From positions 20,980 to 84,979 of the forward strand of contig NZ_JWHL01000006.1 in NCBI RefSeq assembly GCF_018132105.1: a stretch of 64,000 nt of DNA. Direction: 5' to 3'. The notes below the pieces were generated by a model. It was not told the DNA's origin. It ran no database searches and worked only from the letters and a program-made list of their open reading frames with translations. The first letter of the stretch is position 1; the number at the start of each line of letters is the position of its first letter. Positions 24,866 to 34,223 of this stretch are shown piece by piece. Source of the DNA: Methanocalculus chunghsingensis (GTDB lineage: Archaea > Halobacteriota > Methanomicrobia > Methanomicrobiales > Methanocorpusculaceae). The position numbers and the translations under genes were made by a program.

Positions 24866-26158
24866 TTATGGGGTGACGCGGTGGCGGTCACGCGGGAAGA
24901 GGACCGCTTCACGGATGTTCTGGAGTCCGCACATCGTCATAACGAGCCGCTCGGCCCCAAGACCCCAGCCTGCATGGGGCGGCATCCCATATCGGAATGG
25001 CTTGAGATAGAACTCAAATCCTTCCGGCGAGAGTCCTTTGCTCCTGATCTGCTCGACGAGCTGGTCATGGATATGGCATCGCTGGGCTCCTGATGAGAGC
25101 TCCATCCGGGGATGCATCAGATCAAAGGCATTGCAGATGGAGGGATCACGCTCGTTTGGCATCGCATAGTAGGGGCGGATGGCCGTCGGCCACTCGGTGA
25201 TGAAGTAATGGGCTCCCATCTCCTCGCCGATTATCCGCTCACTTGCCGTCCCGAGATCATCGCCATAGGCGATCGGATCCTCGCTCTTCCTCGCCGCGAT
25301 TTCGATCGCTTCGGCATAGGGAAGCCGGGGAAGCGTTGTGTCAGGGATGGCAGGGTCGGTTACCCCGAGGTGGGCGAGCTGGTCAGCACAGTCGTCGGCG
25401 ACTGCCTGATAGACCGTTCTCATCAGCCGTTCGAGGAGCTGCATCACATCTTCATGGTCGGCAAAGGAGACCTCGACATCGATCGATGTCGCCTCGTTGA
25501 GATGGCGGACAGTATTATGCTCCTCGGCACGGAAGATCGGGCCGATCTCAAAGACCTTCTCACAGCCGCCGGCCATCATCATCTGCTTGTACAGTTGCGG
25601 GCTCTGGCCGAGGAACGCCTCCTTCTCAAAGTATGCAATCGGGAAGAGCTCTGTTCCCCCTTCGGTTGCTGCAGCGACCACCTTCGGGGTGGTGATGTTG
25701 ATGAACCCCTCATTGAAGAGGAATGAGTGTGTTGCCTCCATCACCCGGGACCGGATCTGGAAGATCGAGGCGATCCTCGGCCGCCTGACATCAAGGAACC
25801 TGGCATCAAGGCGTGTATCAATCTCAGCAGGCACCTTCTCTGCAACATCGAGCGGCAGGGGTGAGGCCGCCTTTGCCAGGATCTCAAAGCTTTCCGGGAC
25901 GAGCTCGCGGCCACCGGGGGCCTTTTCGGTCGCTTTGATGATCCCTGTCACCCTGACAACCGATTCGCGGGAGACCTCTTTGATGGCATGAAGGACCGCT
26001 TCAGGAACCTTCTTCTTGGGAACAGTCACCTGCATGATACCGGTTCTGTCCCGGATGAGGAAGAATGCGAGCCCGCCGAGGTCCCGCTCTTCATGTACCC
26101 ATCCGGCTATCGTTGCCTTCTCCAGATCAGGAGTGACCTCTTGTATTGGTATGCGCAT
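24866..26158 (-). CDS. aspS: Aspartyl-tRNA synthetase (archaeal type)
   Basis: A 430-residue class IIb aminoacyl-tRNA synthetase. The N-terminal OB anticodon-binding domain (ATIAGWVHEERDLGGLAFFL) is followed by the catalytic core with motif 2 (FRAEEHNTVRHLNEAT) and motif 3 (GWGLGAERLVMTMCGLQNIREA). Length and lack of GAD insertion identify the archaeal/eukaryal type, which in many archaea also makes Asp-tRNA(Asn). A TATA-like AGATACAAATA about 20-25 bases upstream on this strand suggests a leaderless transcript. The metE-like gene follows. Confidence 0.97.
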   Translation of the reverse strand: MRIPIQEVTPDLEKATIAGWVHEERDLGGLAFFLIRDRTGIMQVTVPKKKVPEAVLHAIKEVSRESVVRVTGIIKATEKAPGGRELVPESFEILAKAASPLPLDVAEKVPAEIDTRLDARFLDVRRPRIASIFQIRSRVMEATHSFLFNEGFINITTPKVVAAATEGGTELFPIAYFEKEAFLGQSPQLYKQMMMAGGCEKVFEIGPIFRAEEHNTVRHLNEATSIDVEVSFADHEDVMQLLERLMRTVYQAVADDCADQLAHLGVTDPAIPDTTLPRLPYAEAIEIAARKSEDPIAYGDDLGTASERIIGEEMGAHYFITEWPTAIRPYYAMPNERDPSICNAFDLMHPRMELSSGAQRCHIHDQLVEQIRSKGLSPEGFEFYLKPFRYGMPPHAGWGLGAERLVMTMCGLQNIREAVLFPRDRHRVTP

Positions 26159-26249
26159 AAAATCGAGTATTTGTATCTCTTACAAGGCAAAGAGGTTAAC
26201 CCATCGTGGCTATCATAGCCTTTCAGGGGATGATGGTGAGAAAGAAACC

Positions 26250-26906
26250 TTATCCATCATCTACGAGGATGCCATGCTCCCGGCACCATCGTTCTTCTTC
26301 GGCGATGAGATTCTCCATATCTTTCGTCTCATCCCCCCATCCTGCAGAGATGGATCTCGCGGGTGAGAGGCACTGGCAGATGATACCATCATAGACCTGT
26401 GGCAGGACCCTGAGCCTGCGGTGATGAATAGCGATCTGGCGGCGTTCCTCAGGGGTGAGAGAGTCCCCCATCCTCTCTGCAATAGTCATATCCTGCCGGA
26501 GATCTGCAAAGACCTTGTTTAATAAGCTGATGAACTCTCCCATACGGACCGGTTTCTTGATCCAACCGACGATCTCAGGTCCATATCTGATCATCTCGAT
26601 CGGGAGGAAGACCTTGCCGGTGAGGATGAGAATCGGAATATCCTCATATGCGGGCACGTTCCGGATTGCTTTGAGTGTAGCCCATCCATCCATCGGTTCC
26701 ATCATAATATCCAGGACGATGAGGTCGGGAATCGTCTCGGAGAGGATTTCAAGGCATTCTTCTCCACCGCCAGCTGTCATGACATGATATCCAAACTGGC
26801 TGAGGACATCCGGGATCATCAACCTGAGGGCCGGGTTATCATCGACGAAAAGGATCAGTCTCTCGGTGTCACCGCTCTTCTCGCCGGGCTCAGGGTCACC
26901 ACGCAT
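26250..26906 (-). CDS. Response regulator receiver-domain protein
   Basis: A 218-residue protein with an N-terminal CheY-like receiver: acidic pocket FVDDN, phosphoacceptor Asp in LIVLDIMM, Thr in ILTGK and Lys in KKPVRMGEF. The C-terminal ~70 residues have no DNA-binding signature that I recognise (QIAIHHRRLRVLPQVYDGI). Methanogens have many such stand-alone regulators. It lies 39 bases downstream of the ribonucleotide reductase gene on the same strand and may be co-transcribed. A histidine kinase at 34.2 kb is a possible, unproven partner. Confidence 0.9.
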   Translation of the reverse strand: MRGDPEPGEKSGDTERLILFVDDNPALRLMIPDVLSQFGYHVMTAGGGEECLEILSETIPDLIVLDIMMEPMDGWATLKAIRNVPAYEDIPILILTGKVFLPIEMIRYGPEIVGWIKKPVRMGEFISLLNKVFADLRQDMTIAERMGDSLTPEERRQIAIHHRRLRVLPQVYDGIICQCLSPARSISAGWGDETKDMENLIAEEERWCREHGILVDDG

Positions 26907-26945
26907 ATTTGCATTATTATACTACATATTATTAAAAGGTTGCAA

Positions 26946-28649
26946 TTATTCTTCAGGTTCATATGTGCCACAGACAGAACAGCCATGGGGTCTATATACG
27001 GTATCCCGCCTGCTTCCGATCCGATAACATGTCACCCCCTTGAGACCAAGAGTCCAGGCTGATATGATAGCATGGGTGATCTCATCCATTATTGTATCTG
27101 ATCTGAGATTGATTGTCTTGGCAATGGCTGCATGGGTATGGCGCTGAAACGCCGCCTGCATCCGGAGATGGTCATCCGGGCTGATATCCCCGGCAGAACG
27201 ATAGAGCCTCCGGAAAGAATGATGGAGCCAGTCTATATTCCGGAGTGTCCCCGTCGCTCTGATATGATCGATCACCTCTCTTCTCTTCACCTCTGCTGCA
27301 CTCTCTGTGTACCCGCATCTGGCGATCTCTTCATCGAGTGCTCTTTTGAATACCGGATGAATCATCTCAAATTCCCGCCCTGCCGTATGACGGCGTATAG
27401 AGACAAAAGAGTAGACCGGCTCAATCCCCGGCGAGACTCCGGCAATGAGGGAGATGGTCCCGGTCGGCGCAATCGTGGTCAGCGCTGCATTTCGGATCGG
27501 TTCATGCCATATACTTCCTTCCCATGCTGGAAATACCCCCAGCTCTGCTGCACAGCATTTCGACTCATCGATTGCAGTCGCCGTGATGAATCCCATCACC
27601 TCTTCAGCAAAGGTTCGTGCCTCCTCTGAATCATACGGGATTCCTGCAAGAAGGAGGGTGTCATGGAGCCCCATCACCCCAAGGCCGATCTTTCGCGTCC
27701 TCCTTGTGGCTTCTGCAATCTCAGGGAGGGGATGGGTCGTCTGGTCGATGGCATTATCCAGGAAACGGACTGCAAGGCGGGTGATCTCATCGAGCTTATC
27801 CCAGGCAACCGATTGATTCTGAAGGAAAAGTGGCAGATTGATACTCCCGAGGATACAGGATTCATACGGGAGAAGAGGCTCCTCGCCACAGGGGTTTGTT
27901 GCCCTCATCGATCCAAGTGCCGGTGTCGGATTTGCAGCATTGATGGTATCGGCAAAAAGAACTCCAGGCTCCCCGTTCCGATGGATCCCCTCAACAATTG
28001 CTGAGAATACCTCCCGGACGCTGATCACCTCTCCGGAGATTGGGTGGATGGTGAGGATCTCATCATGAGATCCCTCCGTAAGCGCCTGCATATATCGATC
28101 AGGGATCATCACCGAGATATTGAAGTTCTCAAGCACCCCCTCCTCTTTTTTCGCAGTGATAAAGGAGAGGATATCCGGGTGGGCGATATCGAGGACACCC
28201 ATGTTCGCTCCCCTTCTCCTCCCGCCTTCACGGATGACACGGGTCGCGGTGTCAAAGATCTCCATAATCCGGACCGGTCCGGGTGAGATCCCCCCACCTT
28301 CTTTAATGGGAGTTCCGCAGGGTGGAATTTCTGAAAATGAATACCCCGTTCCGCCATCGTTTACCTGGATGATCGCTCCTTCCCGCAATGCTCTGAAGAT
28401 TTCAGGGATGGTGGGCCCAACCGGAATGACAAAACAGGCGGAGAGCTGGGGATTTCTGGTCCCTGCGTTCATCAGGGCAGGAGAGTTTGGGAGGAAGAGG
28501 AGATCCTCCATCATGTGGAGAAACTGCTCACGCTCAGCCTCATCCTTTCCGATGGCAGATGCGACACGGGAGCAGATATCAGAGAAGCTCTTCTCTCCCG
28601 GCTGGAGGTACCTGCTCTTCAGGATATGATCCCGTATCGCTCCGTTCAT
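26946..28649 (-). CDS. nrdJ: Adenosylcobalamin-dependent (class II) ribonucleotide reductase
   Basis: A 567-residue class II reductase that makes deoxyribonucleotides with adenosylcobalamin. Diagnostic segments are LPNSPALMNAG, SACFVIPV, NDGGTGYSFSEI, RATNPCGEEPLLPYESC (active site), KIGLGVMGLHD, and TIAPTGTISLIAG. It ends in a CSVCGTYE tail, the redox cysteine pair. AGGAGGG precedes the ATG. The upstream secreted-protein gene ends four bases before, which is an odd pairing for an essential cytoplasmic enzyme. The absence of a NrdB-like gene nearby fits class II. Confidence 0.95.
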   Translation of the reverse strand: MNGAIRDHILKSRYLQPGEKSFSDICSRVASAIGKDEAEREQFLHMMEDLLFLPNSPALMNAGTRNPQLSACFVIPVGPTIPEIFRALREGAIIQVNDGGTGYSFSEIPPCGTPIKEGGGISPGPVRIMEIFDTATRVIREGGRRRGANMGVLDIAHPDILSFITAKKEEGVLENFNISVMIPDRYMQALTEGSHDEILTIHPISGEVISVREVFSAIVEGIHRNGEPGVLFADTINAANPTPALGSMRATNPCGEEPLLPYESCILGSINLPLFLQNQSVAWDKLDEITRLAVRFLDNAIDQTTHPLPEIAEATRRTRKIGLGVMGLHDTLLLAGIPYDSEEARTFAEEVMGFITATAIDESKCCAAELGVFPAWEGSIWHEPIRNAALTTIAPTGTISLIAGVSPGIEPVYSFVSIRRHTAGREFEMIHPVFKRALDEEIARCGYTESAAEVKRREVIDHIRATGTLRNIDWLHHSFRRLYRSAGDISPDDHLRMQAAFQRHTHAAIAKTINLRSDTIMDEITHAIISAWTLGLKGVTCYRIGSRRDTVYRPHGCSVCGTYEPEE

Positions 28650-28653
28650 GCGG

Positions 28654-29820
28654 TTACCCTCCTATTCCTGAGATGATCCGATGTATATGTGGTACAATAA
28701 ATTCGATGAAGGAATCGATGAGGGCCCCAATCTTTTCAAATGAGATGAGATCAGGATATATTCCCCCGGTATCATCTGGTGCAGGGAGGGGATCCGGGGT
28801 ATGGGCCGGTGTCGTATCGGTCGTTGGTACCGGAGTTGGTGAAGGGGGTATGACGGGTATCTCTTCAGGTTCTTCCAACAGATCTGCTATAGATGCCGGA
28901 TGAATAAAGATTGCTCCTTCACGTGCGTACCCGTCAGGGCCGCACTGGCTGATCTCAAGGAGGGGAAAACCTGCGTCTGGAGGAACCCCTCCGGTGACGG
29001 CAACCCTGAGGCCGACATTCTCCCGCTGTGGATAGGAGAGCTCAAAGCCGGGTATGGTGTAGTAAGGGCTCCTCCGTGTTGATGATGGCATCTCCGCACC
29101 ATTCCGGATGAGGGTCACTTCCCATGCCGGGTCGATGAGTGCCGACCTGAGCCGGAGGGTATCTGTTCCAGGAAACGATGTTGAACGGAGGCGATCGAAG
29201 GAGAGCCGGGTTCTGAGGGTAACTGTCTCCCCGGGTGTCACCTCCCCTGCCGGAGTGGTGTATCGGGGTGAAATGGTGAAGGCGGAGAGATCCGGCGGGG
29301 GTGGTGCAATGATGACCGGATCCGGTATCCCTCCGGAGGGGATGATCCCTGATGGAGAGACGATCTGTGAGACCGAGTATTCATTATCTTCCCGGAGCTG
29401 ATAGGATCCGTCAAGCTGCCGCACCCTGATGATGGATAGCGGTGCATCTGAGCCGTTTCCAGGAACCGTTCCCCTGAGACTGATTGAGAGAGTGACATCC
29501 TCAGCTGCCGGGTATGAGAGTTCCCACCCGGATATCCTCTCCCGGGATCTCACCGACTGCCTGAGCGTGCTCTCTCCCCCACCCCTTCTCAGGATCACGG
29601 TCCATTCCGGATTCGTGAGATCGGTTTGGAGCTCCAGGATGTCTCCTGACGGGAAGGAGAGGAGTTCGAGTCCAGGAAAGCCGAGATTGACAAGAACAGT
29701 CTTTTCATCTCCCAAAATGAGATATCCATCCGGAATTCCATCAGAATCCAGAACGACAAATCCTGCTGCTGAAGGGATGAGGAGGATGAGGATTGCACAA
29801 GAGATGATTCCCCGCATCAT
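28654..29820 (-). CDS. Secreted or surface protein with duplicated beta domain, function unknown
   Basis: A 388-residue protein with an N-terminal signal (MMRGIISCAILILLIPSAAGF). The mature part has two related regions (about 20-155 and 175-305), each with a pattern like 'LELQTDL-x-NPEWTVIL' / 'LRLRSALIDPAWEVTL' followed by 'ISGWELSYPAAEDVTL' / 'IPGFELSYPQRENVGL', which resembles the DUF3821-type extracellular domain of Methanomicrobia. A Pro/Thr-rich linker (VIPPSPTPVPTTDTTP) and an amphipathic C-terminal helix follow, with no clear transmembrane anchor. It is the first gene of a unit with nrdJ. Function unknown. Confidence 0.75.
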   Translation of the reverse strand: MMRGIISCAILILLIPSAAGFVVLDSDGIPDGYLILGDEKTVLVNLGFPGLELLSFPSGDILELQTDLTNPEWTVILRRGGGESTLRQSVRSRERISGWELSYPAAEDVTLSISLRGTVPGNGSDAPLSIIRVRQLDGSYQLREDNEYSVSQIVSPSGIIPSGGIPDPVIIAPPPPDLSAFTISPRYTTPAGEVTPGETVTLRTRLSFDRLRSTSFPGTDTLRLRSALIDPAWEVTLIRNGAEMPSSTRRSPYYTIPGFELSYPQRENVGLRVAVTGGVPPDAGFPLLEISQCGPDGYAREGAIFIHPASIADLLEEPEEIPVIPPSPTPVPTTDTTPAHTPDPLPAPDDTGGIYPDLISFEKIGALIDSFIEFIVPHIHRIISGIGG

Positions 29821-29879
29821 ACATGATCATCATCGCAGGAGATGAAAGATGCTTTCGTTCTTGAGTTCTATTATGGTCT

Positions 29880-30746
29880 ATGCAACTGATCGTTCTTGTT
29901 GATAACACAACCCTCATCGACAGATACTATCGGGCTGAGCCCGGCCTCTCCTTCATACTCCGGGATGGCGACACCAGGATCCTCTTTGACTGCGGATATT
30001 CTGATCTCTTCATCGCAAACGCAGATGCAATGAAAGTCGATCTCAACTCCATCAACAGCATTGTCCTCTCCCATGGCCATATCGATCATACCGGGGGTCT
30101 CATTCCGCTCATACGATTCTACCATGCGATCCCGGATGGGGATACCCCCGGGACGAGGCCATCCATCATCACGCATCCTGCGACATTCGGACGGAAGGTT
30201 TCAGAAAAGGAGGGGGATGTCGGCTGTCCGGTGACGAGAGATCAGCTTGCCGCAATCGGGGACCTGCACCTCTCTGAGCGCCCTCTCAGGATAAGTGATC
30301 GTATCTGGTTCCTTGGCGAGATACCACGTACCGATCCCTCCCGAACCCAGAAGAGTACCGCTTCTGTTGAAAGCCCGGCCGGGTGGGTTCCGGATCCGGT
30401 GACCGAGGACTCCGCACTTGTCTATTGCGGGGATGAGGGGCTTGTCATCATCTGTGGCTGCACCCATGCAGGGATTGAGCATACCGTCTCATATGCGCGT
30501 GAAATCTGCGGGGATGAACGTGTTGCGGCTATTATCGGGGGGCTTCATCTCTATTCAGCATCTCCTGAACGAATTGCCGGAGTTGCTGACTGGTGCGCGG
30601 AGGAGGGGATACCGGAGATCTATCCCTGCCACTGTACCGGCCTCCCAGCGACGATCGCCTTTTCAAAACATCTTACGGTCATACCTATCGGGGTTGGAAG
30701 TCACCTCACATGGGATGAGGAGCCGGTATCCCTTGACAAAGTTTAA
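29880..30746 (+). CDS. MBL-fold metallo-hydrolase (dihydropteroate-synthase-associated type)
   Basis: A 288-residue metallo-beta-lactamase-fold protein. The metal-binding motif [11 protein letters not shown] is near residue 60, a second His in [15 protein letters not shown] and IYPCHCTG later. It resembles the archaeal family annotated as 7,8-dihydropterin-6-yl-methyl-4-(beta-D-ribofuranosyl)aminobenzene 5'-phosphate synthase-related hydrolases. The specific substrate is unknown. It is divergent from the secreted-protein gene at 29820, with about 60 bases between the two starts. Confidence 0.85.
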   Translation: MQLIVLVDNTTLIDRYYRAEPGLSFILRDGDTRILFDCGYSDLFIANADAMKVDLNSINSIVLSHGHIDHTGGLIPLIRFYHAIPDGDTPGTRPSIITHPATFGRKVSEKEGDVGCPVTRDQLAAIGDLHLSERPLRISDRIWFLGEIPRTDPSRTQKSTASVESPAGWVPDPVTEDSALVYCGDEGLVIICGCTHAGIEHTVSYAREICGDERVAAIIGGLHLYSASPERIAGVADWCAEEGIPEIYPCHCTGLPATIAFSKHLTVIPIGVGSHLTWDEEPVSLDKV

Positions 30747-30762
30747 ACTCCGTCGAAAACGA

Positions 30763-31317
30763 ATGATGCTTATGGTTGTTCCCCAGAAGGTTTTCTTTAC
30801 AAAGGGTGTCGGCGTCCATAAGGACAAACTCGCTTCTTTTGAGCTTGCCCTCAGAGAGGCAGGCATCGAGAAATATAACCTCGTTTATGTGTCGAGCATC
30901 TTTCCACCCAACGCCACAACCGTTTCACGTGAGGAAGGGTTAAAAGAGCTTAATGCAGGCGAGATCGTGTACTGCGTCATGGCACGTAACGAGACGAAGG
31001 AAGCCAACAGGCTCTCTTCAGCTGCCATTGGACTTGCACTTCCAAGGGATGCCAACGAGTACGGATATCTCTCAGAGCATCATGCATATGGTGAGACCGC
31101 ACTTGTATCCGGTGAGTATGCTGAGGATCTCGCCGCGACGATGCTTGCCACGACACTTGGTATCGAATTTGATCCGGATAAGGCATGGCAGGAGCGGGAG
31201 CAGATCTATAAGGCGAGCGGTAAGATCATCGAGACGACACATATCTGCCAGTCGGCTGAGGGCGACGCTGAAGGCCGATGGGTGACCGTCATCGCCGCTG
31301 CTGTCTTTGTCCTTTAA
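30763..31317 (+). CDS. pdaD: Pyruvoyl-dependent arginine decarboxylase
   Basis: A 184-residue proenzyme that self-cleaves to make a pyruvoyl cofactor and decarboxylates arginine to agmatine for polyamine synthesis. The cleavage site is the Ser-Ser pair in [11 protein letters not shown]. The body contains [22 protein letters not shown] '[10 protein letters not shown]', [11 protein letters not shown] and a C-terminal [13 protein letters not shown] long frame extends upstream to 30418 but is out of step with the family; the N-terminus [15 protein letters not shown] fits. A TATA-like GTTTAAAC about 20 bases before ATG 30763 would give a leaderless mRNA. Confidence 0.95.
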   Translation: MMLMVVPQKVFFTKGVGVHKDKLASFELALREAGIEKYNLVYVSSIFPPNATTVSREEGLKELNAGEIVYCVMARNETKEANRLSSAAIGLALPRDANEYGYLSEHHAYGETALVSGEYAEDLAATMLATTLGIEFDPDKAWQEREQIYKASGKIIETTHICQSAEGDAEGRWVTVIAAAVFVL

Positions 31318-31355
31318 TTTCATTGCAATTTCTTTTTTAAGGGGATGATGCTGAG

Positions 31356-31958
31356 ATGGAGATCGCTGGTATTCCTCTCGTCGATCTCTATACATGGGTA
31401 ATCATTCCCCTTTTCATAGTCGTTGCACGGATCATCGACGTGAGCATCGGAACGATCCGGATCATCTTCGTATCACGTGGATACCGGTTCCTTGCCCCGG
31501 CGCTTGGATTCTTTGAGGTGATCATCTGGCTGCTCGCAATCGGTGAGATCATGAAGAACCTGAATAATCCGGCGGCATATATTGCATATGGGCTTGGTTT
31601 TGCTCTCGGAAACTATCTGGGGATTCTGCTAGAGGATCGCCTCTCAATCGGCCAGGTTATCGTCCGTGTGATCACCAAACGGGATGCATCCGTCCTTGTC
31701 GAGATGCTGAAGCAGGGGAATTACGGTGTCACCACCATTGATGCTGAAGGGGCGACCGGTCAGGTGAAGCTCATCTTCCTTGTGATAAACCGTTCCCGCC
31801 TGACTGAGGTGATCGAGCTGATCAAGCACTTCAATCCGGCTGCTTTTTACTCGGTGGAGGATGTCCGATCGGTGAAGGAGGGGGTATTTCCTATGGAACG
31901 ATCGGGCTTCCTCAGCTCCCGGATCAATGCGATGAAGGTCAGGCGCAAGCAAAAATAG
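31356..31958 (+). CDS. DUF2179/UPF0316 family membrane protein
   Basis: A 200-residue protein with three N-terminal transmembrane helices (about 10-30, 45-60, 70-90) and a cytoplasmic C-terminal DUF2179-like domain (about 100-180, with ITKRDASVLVEMLKQGNYGVT). The N-terminal 'RIIDVSIGTIRIIFVSRG' is typical of the UPF0316 group. Function is unknown; the related bacterial YitT/YebE proteins are membrane proteins of unclear role. GGGGATGATG lies just before the ATG. Confidence 0.85.
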   Translation: MEIAGIPLVDLYTWVIIPLFIVVARIIDVSIGTIRIIFVSRGYRFLAPALGFFEVIIWLLAIGEIMKNLNNPAAYIAYGLGFALGNYLGILLEDRLSIGQVIVRVITKRDASVLVEMLKQGNYGVTTIDAEGATGQVKLIFLVINRSRLTEVIELIKHFNPAAFYSVEDVRSVKEGVFPMERSGFLSSRINAMKVRRKQK

Positions 31959-31962
31959 GATA

Positions 31963-33138
31963 TTATTTATTGAGGCGTTCAAGTGCCTCAAAGGCCTCCC
32001 TCCGGACGGAAGGATCATTGTCGCGGAGGAGATCGGTGAGTGGCTCGTGAGCCTCATGACTTCCGATTTCGCCGAGAACGGTGGTTGCCTGCCTCCGGAC
32101 GACGGGATCCTCATTCCTGAGGTAGGTGATCAACGTTCGTACTGCCGGCTCTCCGATTCCGGCAAGAATCTCCATTGCACCTTCACGGATTCTGCTCTCC
32201 CGGCTCTCAAAGGCTGCCGTGACTTCGGGGAGGGCAGCATTCCCGAAAGCCGCGAGGGCGATGATCGCCCCGTCTCTGACTTCCGGATCAGGATCAGCCA
32301 GAGCTCCGATGAGGTGCGGAACAGTATTGAGATCCCTGATTCTGCCGAGAATGCGAATCCCGGTCTTTCTCATTGTTGGATCTTCATGCTGAAGGAGTGG
32401 AATGATTTTTCCGCATGCAGGGGATCCGATCTGTGTCATCGCCTCCTCTATCCGTAGTCTGATCTCTGGATCAGCTTCCTGGAGTGCCTGAATGAGGGGT
32501 GGTACAGCGGTCGTTCCAAGTTGAGTGCAGGCATGAATGGCAGCATTTCTGACCCGTTCGTCATGATCTCCAAAAAGAAGAAGGAGTGTTGGTATTGCAC
32601 GATCATCAGGGAGATATCCATATGCCCGTGCAGACGCGGCACGGACTTCCGGATCCTCGTCACTGAGTGCTTTATTCAGGGGTTCAATCCGTCTCTCCCC
32701 GCCCATCAGGGCGATCGTCTCAATCGCACCTGATCTGATCGCCGGGGACGGGCTGTTGAGTGCCGATACGAGTGAGGGGAATGTGGTATCGCCGATGAGA
32801 TGCAGGGCTCTGATCAGCTCCCTTCGTACATCGCTTCTCCCTCCCTCAAATGTCTGGATCATTGGTGTGACTGCCGGTTCCCTGATCCTGATAAGCCCGG
32901 CAGCTGCCCCCCTCCTGACCCTCCAGCTCTCATCATGGAGGGCTGTGATCAGGAGGGGTATTGCTGCCTTGCCGATCTCTCCAATCGCCGAGACTGCATG
33001 AAGGCGGACCTCGGGATCCGGGCTGCCGAGGGTCTCATCGAGAGATAGCCTTGGAAGATGCGCTTCTTCCTCCCCCCCTTCCTCAATCTTCTGACTGTCT
33101 GATCCAATTCGTGATCTGAGATTCCTCAAAAAACCCAT
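31963..33138 (-). CDS. Soluble HEAT-repeat protein
   Basis: A 391-residue cytoplasmic protein made almost only of HEAT (PBS-lyase-like) repeats, roughly eleven units of about 31 residues with the pattern 'D-P-x-V-R-x-x-A-x-x-A-L-G-x-I-G'. The last repeat ends DPSVRREAFEALERLN. HEAT proteins of this type act as scaffolds or as accessory factors for enzymes such as phycobilin lyases; no target is known here. AGAGGAA precedes the start. A strong AT-rich TATA tract at 33172-33184 lies upstream on this strand, so it is transcribed apart from cofD. It is one of three HEAT proteins in the window. Confidence 0.85.
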   Translation of the reverse strand: MGFLRNLRSRIGSDSQKIEEGGEEEAHLPRLSLDETLGSPDPEVRLHAVSAIGEIGKAAIPLLITALHDESWRVRRGAAAGLIRIREPAVTPMIQTFEGGRSDVRRELIRALHLIGDTTFPSLVSALNSPSPAIRSGAIETIALMGGERRIEPLNKALSDEDPEVRAASARAYGYLPDDRAIPTLLLLFGDHDERVRNAAIHACTQLGTTAVPPLIQALQEADPEIRLRIEEAMTQIGSPACGKIIPLLQHEDPTMRKTGIRILGRIRDLNTVPHLIGALADPDPEVRDGAIIALAAFGNAALPEVTAAFESRESRIREGAMEILAGIGEPAVRTLITYLRNEDPVVRRQATTVLGEIGSHEAHEPLTDLLRDNDPSVRREAFEALERLNK

Positions 33139-33213
33139 AGACTTCCTCTGTATGTTGGTATCGGTGGACGGATTGTATATATTTACTCTTTTTTATCTAC
33201 AGTTAATTTTTCC

Positions 33214-34119
33214 TCATCGGCGCCCCTGGATGATCGAGAGGAGATCCCAGGCGAGGGACTCGCTCTGCTTTACCCCTGTCATCATCGTGTCGAGCCGGAG
33301 GCTCCCCGGAACCTCGATGGGATCGCGGACATCCTGAACGAAGAGATCGATGACATCCCCGTATGCATCGCGTGTCCCTTGTGAATCCGGGGGATATCCC
33401 CATGCTTCCATCAGCGCTGCTGCCGGCCCCGAGATTGGTCTGCTCCCGATAAAAGGACTGATGGCGATGACGAAAGCTTCTCTCAGCGCCTCCTGCATTC
33501 CTTCACATTCAAGGATTGGACCGATGCTTGTGACAGGATTGGACGGACCGATGATCACCGCATCGCTCTTTCTGATCCGCTCAATGGCTGCATCCGTTGC
33601 AACCGGGGGCGTTTCTGCCTCCCGTTTGATCCCCGAGATGGCGACATTCCCCCGATGCTTCACCCAGTACTCCTGGAAATGCATCGGCCCGTCTGCGGTC
33701 TGCACATGCGTTGCTACGGGTGTGTCGCACATCGGGAGAACCTCCGCTTCGACACCGAGAACAGATCCGATTGCCCGGGTTGCTTCAGTCAGGGTCTCTC
33801 CCCGCCTGAGAAGCTCCCCACGTGCAATATGAATGCCGCGATCCCGGTCTCCGATGGAGATCGATTCGGGCATTCCGATCCGCTCAAGGTACCTGTTCGT
33901 CTCAAAGCTGTCCCCCCGGATACCCCACCACGTCTCGGTATTGAGAATTCCGGCAAAGAGGTACAGCACTGTATCGATATCCGGGGAGAGATGATTTCCT
34001 GAGATCCAGAGGTCTTCAGCAGTGTTGACGATGACGGTGATCTCGCTGTCATGGAGCACCTGGCGGATTCCGCGAAGCAGCTTTGGTGTCCCTGTTCCAC
34101 CCGAGAGAAGGGTAATCAT
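33214..34119 (-). CDS. cofD: 2-phospho-L-lactate transferase (F420 biosynthesis)
   Basis: A 301-residue CofD enzyme that joins the lactyl-phosphate precursor to 7,8-didemethyl-8-hydroxy-5-deazariboflavin, making F420-0. It starts with the family motif [14 protein letters not shown], followed by [22 protein letters not shown] and [15 protein letters not shown]420 is the electron acceptor of the formate dehydrogenase in this window. It stands divergent to the histidine kinase and about 75 bases upstream of the HEAT-protein gene on the same strand. Confidence 0.97.
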   Translation of the reverse strand: MITLLSGGTGTPKLLRGIRQVLHDSEITVIVNTAEDLWISGNHLSPDIDTVLYLFAGILNTETWWGIRGDSFETNRYLERIGMPESISIGDRDRGIHIARGELLRRGETLTEATRAIGSVLGVEAEVLPMCDTPVATHVQTADGPMHFQEYWVKHRGNVAISGIKREAETPPVATDAAIERIRKSDAVIIGPSNPVTSIGPILECEGMQEALREAFVIAISPFIGSRPISGPAAALMEAWGYPPDSQGTRDAYGDVIDLFVQDVRDPIEVPGSLRLDTMMTGVKQSESLAWDLLSIIQGRR

Positions 34120-34223
34120 GGTGATAACATCGTGTCTCAGGATAGATGAGTCTTATCAAAGGGATCGAATGGGTAGATTTTTCGTCTCGTCTCACCTGCC
34201 TATCAATAGTAACCCTTTCTGAT

